A DNA stretch of 64,000 nt from Nematostella vectensis (taxonomy: Eukaryota; Cnidaria; Anthozoa; Actiniaria; Edwardsiidae). Below the pieces are notes generated by a model, which made no database searches, was not told where the DNA came from, and saw nothing but the letters and a program-made list of their open reading frames with translations. Position 1 is the stretch's first letter; every line of letters starts with the position of its first letter. The stretch is from positions 6,903,042-6,967,041 of the forward strand of contig NC_064041.1 of assembly GCF_932526225.1 (NCBI RefSeq), in the 5' to 3' direction. Made by a program: the position numbers and the translations under genes. This document shows, piece after piece, positions 54,646 through 64,000 of this stretch.

Positions 54646-56837
54646 TTAAGCGGAGGGAGAAATGGGTGGGGTGATGTCACCGGGTGATGCTAGATATTTA
54701 TTCAAAAAATCAATCATTCTTTGGGTGGACAATTCCGCAATGGCGGGGTTATAATTATCACTGTGGGGATTAGTGAATGCGTGACCAGCATTATACTCAA
54801 AGAACTGGTCATTCCAACCCGTCACGTTACCAGCTTCTAACTTCCGGCGGAGCTCCTGGTACTCAGCAGGCCCAGCGGTGCGCGATGTGTCGTTCCTTCC
54901 AAAGTGACACTGTACGGGTATCTGGATAGTGGAGACGTTTGCAAGTGAATTTGGGGGGATGCCGTAGAAGGGGACTGCAGCTGAGATCTCCTTCACGTGG
55001 ACGGCAGCGGCGAGACTAAGGGATCCGCCCATGCAGAACCCAGTGATGCCGACCTTTTTGCAGCCCATGTCCAGGAGGTACCTCGCAGCGCCCCGAATAT
55101 CCTCGACTGCGGCCGGGTAGTCCAAGTTTTCGGTCAGGTGTTTGGCTCCTAGTCATGTGGGGTGACGGAATTAGTATATACGGTGGAACCACTATTTACA
55201 TACATTATATTTGATAAGGAAAAATTTTGTGACGAACTCCTCGAGCCGAGGGTACCCTTTTATATCAAATTGGTCAAAGGGAATTCGGTCACTTACGTGT
55301 GGAGTTTTTTTCTCTTTTCATTTCATTTTTTTACCAAGGGTAAAAAAGCCATCGGCTGATTTGGGGAAGCCTTCCCTGCTAGCAGAGGCCTCTTTTCTCT
55401 GTATTTCGCTGGGCTGGAGTTCGCGAGGAAAAGATACCTCTGCCATGGGTCGCAAGTTCGTTTGATCAAACCGCCGTCCACGATCGTGGACGGGAGATCC
55501 AGAGCGCATGCTCCGTTTATTAATTACTGGCCACTATTTGAGCCCACAATGACTAGCGCATGCATGAAACGTATATCCGCTGCGGGATAATAAGCCCGCA
55601 TTCGAAACGGCGTCCTCCGTAGAAATATCACGCGACGAATTACAAAAGAAGCCATTCAATGCCTTATCTTCATTCAGCATTTTCTCTCTTTTGATTAACG
55701 AGTCAATCTTCCTTTTACAGGTTTTGCATATTCTTCTGGAAATAGCTGATCTAAGTTTACTAAAAAGTTTTGTAACATTTTCTTCGAGTCCAACTGTGCG
55801 ATATTTACATTGAAGAAACTCGCCTGCCTTCCCTGCTAGCAGAGGCCTCTTTTCTCTGTATTTCGCTGGGCTGGCGTTCGCGAGGAAAAGAGACCTCTGC
55901 CATGGGTCGAAACTGTTTTTGTTGCGCATGCGTGAGCCTTAATAAGCGACCGACGTGCCAAAACCCGTACCATCGCGCGAAAGCTGTCAATATGCTAATA
56001 TGCTTTGCATGGGTTTAGTAATGAAATCATGAATCAAACTCCGGTTAGTTCTCCTCTTCGAAAAAAGAAAACAACTGTTCAATTTGAATCACCTAAAACG
56101 TCACTTAAAAGATTGAACAGCAAACGCAGCAAAGACGAGTTTTGTCTTGTTTGTGGGATTAATTTCAAGACATCTGGGCATCTGGGAGGTATTAAATAAA
56201 AACAATAACAAAAGCGTGGCTGACAAGGGCTCTTTTAAGTAATTGAATATCATTGTCCTCTCTCATACCCTCCCCTCCCCTCCCCCTGTCATGCAGCACC
56301 CCCTGTCAGGCATCAAATGGCTGTTATGTAATCCGATATAAAAAATCTGCATTAAACGTTTCCAATGAATAGTAATGAAGGCGGATTTGCTTTGAGTTGT
56401 GTAAGGCAAGGTCTTTTAAGTTGACTTACAGCTTCTATATATGTTATCTTCCTTATCGACTCCCTGTCCACGGTGAATACGCGAGTTAAAAGCAACGCGC
56501 AAGTTTATCTATTCAAAACATGCATTTGGTTGTTAATACCTGCATAGTCTACGGCAACTTGGCCTCGATAAAGATCAGGGACCAATGTGACAAAGTTCCC
56601 TCGGTTGGAAATATTCACCGCTTGTTGTTTGATCTGCTCGTTCATTCCCCACCATTCCTGCACTACGATCACACATCTCTGAGTGTGCGTTATGTTCCCC
56701 GCTAGGGAACCTGGGCATGGGCCGAGCGAGTTTGAAGAATTGAACATAACGGGTTCCTTAATAACATGGTTATCTTGGACATTAACTTGGACGTTTAGTA
56801 GCATGGAAAGCAAGCCCCAGACGTTTTCGATGTACAT
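54646..56837 (-). CDS. Dienelactone hydrolase family protein (CMBL-like)
   Basis: Two exons, 56540-56837 and 54646-55148, join in phase (1+2) at VDYAG|AKHLTENLDYP, giving about 266 aa. The family is alpha/beta-hydrolases with a Cys-Asp-His triad. Here C138 is in GFCMGGS, D186 in FGRNDTS and H222 in NAGHAF. The N-terminal exon carries VIVVQEWWGMNEQIK and LVPDLYRGQVAVD, standard for the fold. The first 50 residues (MYIENVWGLLSMLLNVQVNV...) are extra and may be a membrane or secretory leader. The substrate is not predictable. The 1.4-kb intron holds transposon debris and gene fragments. The ATG at 56837 has an acceptable context (AAGATGT); an upstream exon cannot be excluded. Confidence 0.92.
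55371..55450. mobile_element. 80-bp imperfect palindromic repeat, copy 2
   Basis: cttccctgctagcagaggcc through a ctgtatttcgctggg centre to aaaagatacctctgccatgg. Imperfect hairpin arms; same family as 16646-16714. Confidence 0.75.
55534..55830 (-). pseudogene. Cys-rich protein fragment (CKTCKRK), minus strand
   Basis: The open frame after the palindromic repeat reads FLQCKYRTVGLEENVTKLFS, then SKLRSAISRRICKTCKRKID and SLIKREKMLNEDKALNGF. The CxxC pair in RRICKTCKRKI looks like the second half of a zinc-binding unit. The matching first half (FCLVCGINFKTSG) lies 200 bp away on the opposite strand. No full gene was seen. Confidence 0.45.
55828..55908. mobile_element. 81-bp imperfect palindromic repeat, copy 3
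   Basis: Same as 55371-55450 with ggcgttcgcgaggaaaagag in its right half. Inserted directly beside the Cys-rich fragment. Confidence 0.75.
56005..56190 (+). pseudogene. Cys-rich protein exon (CLVCG), plus strand
   Basis: Starts MHGFSNEIMNQTPVSSPLRK; Lys/Ser-rich with VQFESPKTSLKRLNSKRSKD, then EFCLVCGINFKTSGHLG and a GT donor (gtatta) at 56188. It looks like a first exon with a CxxC knuckle. Its natural continuation seems to be the minus-strand fragment at 55534-55830, so an inversion probably split the gene. Confidence 0.45.
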
Positions 56838-56839
56838 CT

Positions 56840-57105
56840 TGAAGCTGTATAGGTCTTGTAGCGTAGAGCTGGTTATGTAACAAGATTGAACAACACACTA
56901 CACATAACTGCATACGAAAGCAGCAGAACAGATTTTGATTCACCAATCACATTGTCTAGAGAACAATAGATCCTAAACACAGATAAAGTAACCACCTATC
57001 TGTGACCTTGCATGACTCCATGAGCTATTCGAGCGATTGTAAAGGAGACCAAAGACGGGAATTCATATATTAGCTAACTTAGCAAATTGACTTACTAGTA
57101 CTAGT
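56840..57105. other. 5' flank of the hydrolase gene
   Basis: No feature recognised; AT-rich, without a clear TATA box. Confidence 0.4.
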
Positions 57106-57109
57106 AAAT

Positions 57110-58165
57110 GAAATTGGGGGCGAGAAAGTTTAGTGGTATTATTTTAAAATTTTATAGAATTTTAAAATTTTATAGATAAAAACATACTAGTAAACAAAAT
57201 TTCGGGGCGAGAAAGCAATCCGACAACTCGCCCCGACATTTGGTTTACTAGTATAACAATAACTATACTATTAAATGAAATTACGGGGCGTAAAGCAAAA
57301 ACGACAACTCGCCCCGAGATTTGGTTTACTAGTAGTAAGTAATTATAATACCGAGAAATTACGGAGCGTAAAGCAAAAACGACAACTCGCCCCGAGATTT
57401 GGTTAACTAGTAGTAAGTAATTATAATACCTATAAATTACGGGGCGTAAAGCAAAAACGACAACTCGCCCCGAGATTTGGTTCACTAGTAGTAAGTAATT
57501 ATAATACCTATAAATTACTGGGCGTAAAGCAAAAACGACAACTCGCCCCGAGATTTGGTTTACTAGTAGTAAGTAATTATAATACCTACAAATTACTGGG
57601 CGTAAAGCAAAAACGACAACTCGCCCCGAGATTTGGTTCACTAGTAGTAAGTAATTATAATACCTATAAATTACTGGGCGTAAAGCAAAAACGACAACTC
57701 GCCCCGAGATTTGGTTTACTAGTAGTAAGTAATCATAATACCTATAAATTACGGGGCGTAAAGCAAAAACGACAACTCGCCCCGAGATTTGGTTTACTAG
57801 TAGTAAGTAATTATAATACCTATAAATTACTGGGCGTAAAGCAAAAACGACAACACGCCCCGAGATTTGGTTTACTAGTACCAAGAAATTACTGGGCGTA
57901 AAGCAAAAATGACAACACTCCCCGAGATTTGGTTTACTAGTAGTAAGTAATCATAATACCTATAAATTACGGGGCGTAAAGCAAAAACGACAACTCGCCC
58001 CGAGATTTGGTTTACTAGTAGTAAGTAATTATAATACCTATAAATTACTGGGCGTAAAGCAAAAACGACAACACGCCCCGAGATTTGGTTTACTAGTACC
58101 AAGAAATTACTGGGCGTAAAGCAAAAACGACAACACGCCCCGAGATTTGGTTTACTAGTAATAAG
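57110..58165. repeat. 78-bp minisatellite, about 13 copies
   Basis: Unit ttacggggcgtaaagcaaaa, acgacaactcgccccgagat, ttggtttactagtagtaagt, aattataatacctataaa: 78 bp. It contains ggggcg ... cgcccc that can form a hairpin with a 17-nt loop. Since 78 = 26 codons, the minus strand is open as 26-residue repeats (VNQISGRVVVFALRPVIYRY), 240 and 118 codons long; no evidence of a real gene. Both ends have shorter, diverged units. Confidence 0.95.
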
Positions 58166-58179
58166 ACGCGATCGCGTGA

Positions 58180-59171
58180 AGCCGTGCTTAGAGTACGCCG
58201 TGCAATACAACACTGGCTGTCCGGGCTCCATGACCCTCTTTAGTATTGGGTACGCCTTGCTTGTCCACCACGGGTCCGTCGCTCGCCGTCGGCCTTTGTC
58301 CTGAAGGTCTTCCTCGTTTACGGCGATGTATAATACACCTCCGTTCCGACATCTAAGGGGACCTCTAGGGGAGGCTTTTCGGCTTTGAGAGGCACGCGCC
58401 TCAGCTTTATGGCGTCCTCAGGCGCAAGGCCAGTCATGCGAGTCTTCGTTGCGTTCATGTCCGAGATGACGATTGGCAGAGCAGTAACCCACTCGCGGTT
58501 TGTCTCGCCGGACGCAAGCTCCTTCGAGTACTGCGCACGAAATAGGCGCTGCGCCAGCCAGCGATGGAAAGACTCGGTGAAAGCTTGGCTCCTGTGGTGC
58601 CCAGGCTCAGCCCGTCGGACCTCCACCCCGTGGTCTGTTAGGAGCTTCGTGGTAGCACCCTTGAACTCCGTGCCGTCATCAACCATAAGGACTTTAGGCC
58701 ATGTGAGAGGTCCCTCTTCATAGATGCCAGCGAGTTCGCGGGAGACGACGGCCGCGGTCTTAGTCCTCAGTGGGCGGGCGGCTTTATATCGTGAAGCAAC
58801 GTCAACGACAGTCAGGGCATACAGTCAGGGCATACACGAAGCGCCTCTTTCTTCGCTTACGTCTACTCTGGGGTGGCGGGCTCGACACTGTCCGCGGCTG
58901 CTACCTCGCGTTGGCTCCGCGCGTCAGCGCTTGCCGTTCCGGTGTCGGCACGACAGTCCACATGACGCGCTATGTGTAACGCCCCGGCGGCTAAAGCCAT
59001 CAAATGGCCGCGGCGTAGGGCCAGGCTTCCGCACAATGTGCGGAGCTCGTTGTTGACGATGTAGTCGGACACTAGGTCATTGTGAAGATCGACCACGCTG
59101 TCTATCGGCAGCGCCATGCCTACTAGCTTGGTCGTAAGCTTCAGAAAGCAGTCTACCAGGCCAGGGCCCAT
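58180..59171 (-). pseudogene. Decayed DDE (rve-type) integrase gene with upstream ORF fragment
   Basis: GC-rich island on the minus strand. The 5' fragment 58863-59171 (MALPIDSVVDLHNDL, LRTLCGSLALRRGHL) has no recognised domain and ends at a stop. Then an integrase catalytic core: first Asp in VVDVASRYK (about 58795), second Asp in MVDDGTEFKG (58686), Glu in AFTESFHRWLA, and a C-terminal region continuing in another frame to about 58190. The D-D-E spacing fits retroviral-type integrases as in Maverick/Polinton-class elements; the exact family is not certain. Breaks seen: a stop before the core, a tandem 13-bp duplication (cagtcagggcata) shifting the frame near 58810, and a frameshift near 58325. 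No other element genes are present. Confidence 0.75.
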
Positions 59172-62100
59172 ACATACCTCTCAATAATACCCCCAAAGCT
59201 CATACATACCCCTCAATAACACCCCCACAGGATCATACATACCACTCAATAATACACCCAAAGGCCTATACATACACCTCAATAATACCCCCACAGGCCC
59301 ATACATACCCCTCAATAATACCCCAAAGGATCATACATACCCCTCAATAATAACTCCAAAGGCCTACCTGCCTACATACCCCTCAATAATACCTCCAAAG
59401 GCCTACCTGCCTTTAATAATACCCCAAAGGCCCATACATACCTCTCAATAATACCCCCCAAAGCTCATATATACCCCTCAATAACACCCCCACAGGATCA
59501 TACATACCACTCAATAATACACCCAAAGGCCTATACATACCCCTTAATAATACCCATACAGGCCCATACATACCCCTCAATAACACCCCCAAAGGATCAT
59601 AAATACCCCTCAATAACACCCCCAAAGGATCATTAATACCCCTCAATAATACCCCAAAGGATCATACATACCCCTCAATAATACCCCCACAGGCTAGTAC
59701 ATACCTCTCAATAATACCCCCACAGGCACATACATACCTCTCAATAATAGCCCCACAGGCCCATACATACCCCTCAATAATACCACCACAGGCTCATACA
59801 TACCCCTCAATAATACCACCACAGGCCTATGCATACCTCTCAATAATACCCCCACAGGTCCATACATACCTCTCAATAATACCCCCAAAGGATCATACAT
59901 ACCTCTCAATAATACACCCAAAGGCCTATACATACCCCTCAATAATACCCCCACAGGCCCATACATACCCCTCAATAACACCCCCAAAGGATCATACATA
60001 CCCCTCAATAATACCCCAACAGGCCTATACATACCTCTCAATAATACCCCCAAAGGCTCATACATACCTCTCAATAATACCCCCACAGGCCTATGCATAC
60101 CTCTCAATAATACCCCCACAGGATCATACATACCTCTCAATAATACCCCCACAGGATCATACATACCTCTCAATAATACACCAAAAGGTTCATACATACC
60201 TCTCATCTATACACCCACAGGCCCATACATACCCCTCAATAATACCCCCACAGGCCCATACATACCCCTCAATAATACCCCCACAGGCCCATACATACCC
60301 CTCAATAATACCCCAAAAGGCCCATACATACCTCTCAATAATACACCCAAAGGCCCATACATACCTCTCAATAATACACCCAAAGGCCCATACATACCCC
60401 TCAATAATACCCCCACAGGTCCATACATACCCCTCAATAATACACCAACAGGCCCATGCATACCTCTCAATAATACACCCAAAGGCCCATACATACCTCT
60501 CAATAATACACCCAAAGGCCCATACATACCCCTCAATAATACCCCCACAGGCCCATACATACCTCTCAATAATACCCCCAAAGGATCATACATACCCCTC
60601 AATAATACCCCCACAGGCCTATACATACCTCTCAATAATACCCCCAAAGGATAATACATACCTCTCAATAATACCCCCAAAGGCCCATACATACCTCTCA
60701 ATAATACCCCAAAGACTCATACATACCTCTCAATAATACCCCAAAGGCCCATACATACCCCTCAAAAATACCCCCACAGGCCTATACATACCTCTCAATA
60801 ATACCCCCAAAGGCCCATACATACCTCTCAATAATACACCCACAGGATCATACATACCCCTCAATAATACCCCCAAAGGCCCATACATACCCCTCAATAA
60901 TACCCCCACAGGCCTATGCATACCTCTCAATAATAGCCCCACAGGCCCATACATACCTCTCAATAATACCCCAAAGGCTCATACATACCTCTTAATAATA
61001 CCCCCAAAGGCTCATAGATACCCCTCAATAATACCTCCAAAGGCTCATACATACCCCTCAAAAATACCCCCACAGGCCCATACATACCCCTCAATAATAC
61101 CCCCACATGCCCATACATACCCCTCAATAATACCCCAAAGGCCCATACATACCCCTTAAAAATACCCCCAAAGGCCCATACATACCCCTCAATAATACCC
61201 CAAAGGCCCATACATACCTCTCAATAATACACCAAAGGCCCATACATACCTCTCAATAATACCCCCACAGGCCCATACATACCCCTCAATAATACCCCCA
61301 AAGGCCCATACATACCCCTCAATAATACCCCCACAGGCCCATACATACCTCTCAATAATACCCCAAAGGCCCATACATACCTCTCAATAATACCCCCACA
61401 GGCCCATGCATACCTCTCAATAATACCCCCAAAGGATCATACATACCTCTCAATAATACCCCCACAGGCCTATACATACCTCTCAATAATACCCCCAAAG
61501 GATCATACATACCTCTCAATAATACCCCCAAAGGCCCATACATACCTCTCAATAATACCCCAAAGACTCATACATACCTCTCAATAATACCCCAAAGGCC
61601 CATACATACCCCTCAAAAATACCCCCACAGGCCTATGCATACCCCTCAATAATACCCCCACAGGCCTATGCATACCTCTCAATAATAGCCCCACAGGCCC
61701 ATACATACCTCTCAATAATACCCCAAAGGCTCATACATACCTCTTAATAATACCCCCAAAGGCTCATAGATACCCCTCAATAATACCTCCAAAGGCTCAT
61801 ACATACCCCTCAAAAATACCCCCACAGGTGCATACATACCCCTTAATAATACCCCACAGGCTCATACATACCTCTCAATAATACCCCCACAGGCCCATAC
61901 ATACCACTCAATAATACCCCCACAGGCCCATACATACCTCTCAATAATACCCCAACAGGCCTATACATACCTCTCAATAATAACCCCACAGGCCCATACA
62001 TACCTCTCAATAATACCCCCACAGGCCCAAACATACCTCTCAATAATACCCCCACAGGCCCATACATACCTCTCAATAATACCCCCACATGCCCATACAT

Positions 62101-62775
62101 ACCTCTCAATAATACCCCCACAGGTCCATACATACCCCTCAATAATACCTTAACAGGCCTATACATACCTCTCAATAATACCCCCACAGGCCTATACATA
62201 CCCCTCAATAATACCCACAAAGGCTCATACATACCTCTCAATAATACCCCAAAGACTCATACATACCTCTCAATAATACCCCAAAGGCCCATACATACCC
62301 CTCAAAAATACCCCCACAGGCCTATACATACCTCTCAATAATACCCCCAAAGGCCCATACATACCTCTCAATAATACACCCACAGGATCATACATACCCC
62401 TCAATAATACCCCCAAAGGCCCATACATACCCCTCAATAATACCCCCAAAGGCCCATGCATACCTCTCAATAATAGCCACACAGGCCCATACATACCTCT
62501 CAATAATACCCCCACAGGCTCATACATACCTCTCAATAATACCCCCACAGGCTCATACATACCTCTCAATAATACCCCCACAGGCCCATACATACCTCTC
62601 AATAATACCCCCACAGGCCCATACATACCTCTCAATAATACCCCAAAGGCTCATACATACCTCTCAATAATACCCCCAAAGGCTCATACATACCTCTCAA
62701 TAATACCCCCACAGGCCCATACATACCTCTCAATAATACCCCCACAGGCTAATACATACCTTTCAATAGTTCGTT
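59172..62775. repeat. 33-bp minisatellite, about 109 copies
   Basis: Consensus catacatacctctcaataat plus acccccacaggcc, with variants cccctca, acacccaaagg, ggatcat, ggctcat. The minus strand reads as 11-residue repeats (LLRGMYGPVGV), so long ORFs appear. Blocks of several units are themselves repeated (for example the aagactcatacata start at about 60711, 61562 and 62252), so there is higher-order structure. Confidence 0.96.
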
Positions 62776-62779
62776 ATGT

Positions 62780-64000
62780 CACTAGTGTGCACCAGGCATT
62801 ACTCAGAGTCATTTCCCATACCAATCAATGGTTGTCGTTTTTCTCAATTGTCTAAAAGAGCCTGGCGCGAGCGCGGGAAACCTTTTGATAATCTATAACG
62901 TTAGGGTCTTGGCTGGTTTCAAAATGACGGTCAGCATAATCGCTGTAAAACATTAATTCCTGTATGTCTACGTGTAAATTCTCGACGTGCACTGTTCAAA
63001 GAGAGGAAAACGAATGAAGCGGCGGACTCCCAAATATGGTATGTAATTCAAAATAAGGAGTTGGCTGAGCAAGCGAGAAAAACTACAATTTTCAAAACAA
63101 AATTGTTTGATATGACTATTATTTTTAGTTCCAGCCAATCTCGTTCCCAGAGCCCACATACATGCTGCTGGTCAAAAGGTAAAAGACTTTGGAATGAGGT
63201 TGAGTTCCATTTTAACTACAATAATGATTGCGCATGTGCAGTGCCCAACTTGAAGACGGACTCATTGGCTCGTAATCATTGGCTAAAGTTGGAGGGAGAG
63301 AAGGAAGAAAGAAAAGAGGACCTTACAAACAAGGCACCAGAAGGCTTCTGATCTGGTGGACGGAATTTTTCAGTTGTGCGCTATGCTAATAACAGGGTTT
63401 TTTTCAAATCATATTTGTTGCACAAATTGTTCTCCGTCCTACATCCACATCACCATTAAATCCAGGAGCACGTGCTCCTTCCCCCCCCCTCCCATCATTA
63501 CGAATGTGTTGAAAAATTACAATTACCAGTAAGGGCGTGGCTGTGCCCCCCAAAAAGATTTCCAAGCCTATGTTACAGCTCTGAAATTCATACATCAAAC
63601 GAAATAAACAGCTCCACTCTATTTGCGATTTCGCATGAAGAGACCATGGATGTGGTATTTTCAAATATTATTAAAATGAAAAAGATCAAGACAAACCCAT
63701 GAGTATGTCAAATCTGTGTATACCAGCCAAAAGTAACAAGCATTGTATGGCATAGACAAACATCTATTTAGTTAATTTTTTATATGTTCTAAGCAAACAA
63801 GACAGAATATATTTACACTACACAATTTCAATTTTTTAAAGATTTATTTTTCCATTAGACATACAACTGCTGTGAATAACAGCAGAGCACCGTATACTAT
63901 AAACCCGATAACTTTTCTTTTATTATTATTCAATCAGTCATGCAACAACTTGTGAGCGAACTAGACACATTGTTACCCTACACCTTACAAATATTTTATT
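62780..64000. other. Right-edge intergenic DNA
   Basis: No recognised gene. At 63480-63590 (C run, aagggcgtggctgtgccccc) a third copy of the dispersed repeat seen at 14322 and 32520. Open frames at 63061-63351 have no coding character that I can support. Confidence 0.45.

Noticed and set aside
57162-58231. 240- and 118-codon ORFs of 26-residue repeats
   Set aside because: Product of a 78-bp unit without stops; no signal, domain or flanking gene structure.
59413-62635. Series of ORFs with LLRGMYGPVGV repeats
   Set aside because: 33-bp unit equals 11 codons; the frame is broken wherever a base is lost, with no conservation of frame.
63061-63664. Overlapping ORFs near the right edge
   Set aside because: Part is a dispersed repeat copy; no coding similarity recognised.

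Overview
The window looks like nuclear DNA from an early-branching animal, most likely an anthozoan cnidarian such as a Nematostella-like sea anemone. The basis is split genes with GT/AG introns, intronless class A GPCRs in a cnidarian style, and a transposon mix (Penelope-like, DIRS-like, CR1/L2-like, Crypton-like, hAT-like, many MITEs) on AT-rich DNA. Minisatellites are extraordinarily dense: at least ten arrays with units of 13 to 80 bp cover about a quarter of the sequence. The species call is an inference; the window holds no rRNA or other diagnostic gene.

Layout. 1-9.8 kb: a minus-strand folylpolyglutamate synthase gene (FPGS). Ten exons can be threaded with consistent splice phases; the 3' part lies beyond the left edge. 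Its introns hold a Crypton-type recombinase fragment, a 34-bp minisatellite touching a splice acceptor, and an internally deleted Penelope-like element with inverted LTRs and a hammerhead-like core. 9.85-10.47 kb: a tandemly duplicated upstream region with a 68-C tract. 12.0-14.06 kb: a GPCR whose cytoplasmic tail is encoded by a minisatellite. 15.6-17.2 kb: possible exons and a THAP-like fragment broken by MITEs. 20.1-29.6 kb: tRNA wybutosine-synthesizing protein 3 (TYW3), minus strand, with one intron almost wholly made of an 80-bp satellite whose unit contains TATAAATA. It is head-to-head with the intronless APC/C subunit gene CDC26 (29.9 kb).

30-42 kb: tandem MITEs, 17-bp and 13-bp arrays, a truncated GPCR, an orphan 82-codon ORF and otherwise AT-rich DNA. 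42.0-45.0 kb: an intact GPCR followed by a 43-bp minisatellite. 46-49.2 kb: a decayed DIRS-like retroelement. 49.9-53.1 kb: a pseudogene copy of the 42-kb GPCR, split by a CR1/L2-like element with a 5-bp target duplication and followed by a degenerate version of the same minisatellite. 54.6-56.8 kb: a two-exon dienelactone-hydrolase gene whose intron holds oppositely oriented pieces of a Cys-rich gene. 57.1-62.8 kb: a GC-rich decayed integrase gene between 78-bp and 33-bp minisatellites. 62.8-64 kb: no recognised gene.

The host genes are unrelated housekeeping genes (folate retention, tRNA modification, cell-cycle ubiquitin ligase, hydrolase) plus a small GPCR family. There is no operon-like system. 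The recurring theme is repeat arrays that start exactly at gene parts (splice acceptor, C-terminal coding region, 3' flank, promoter).
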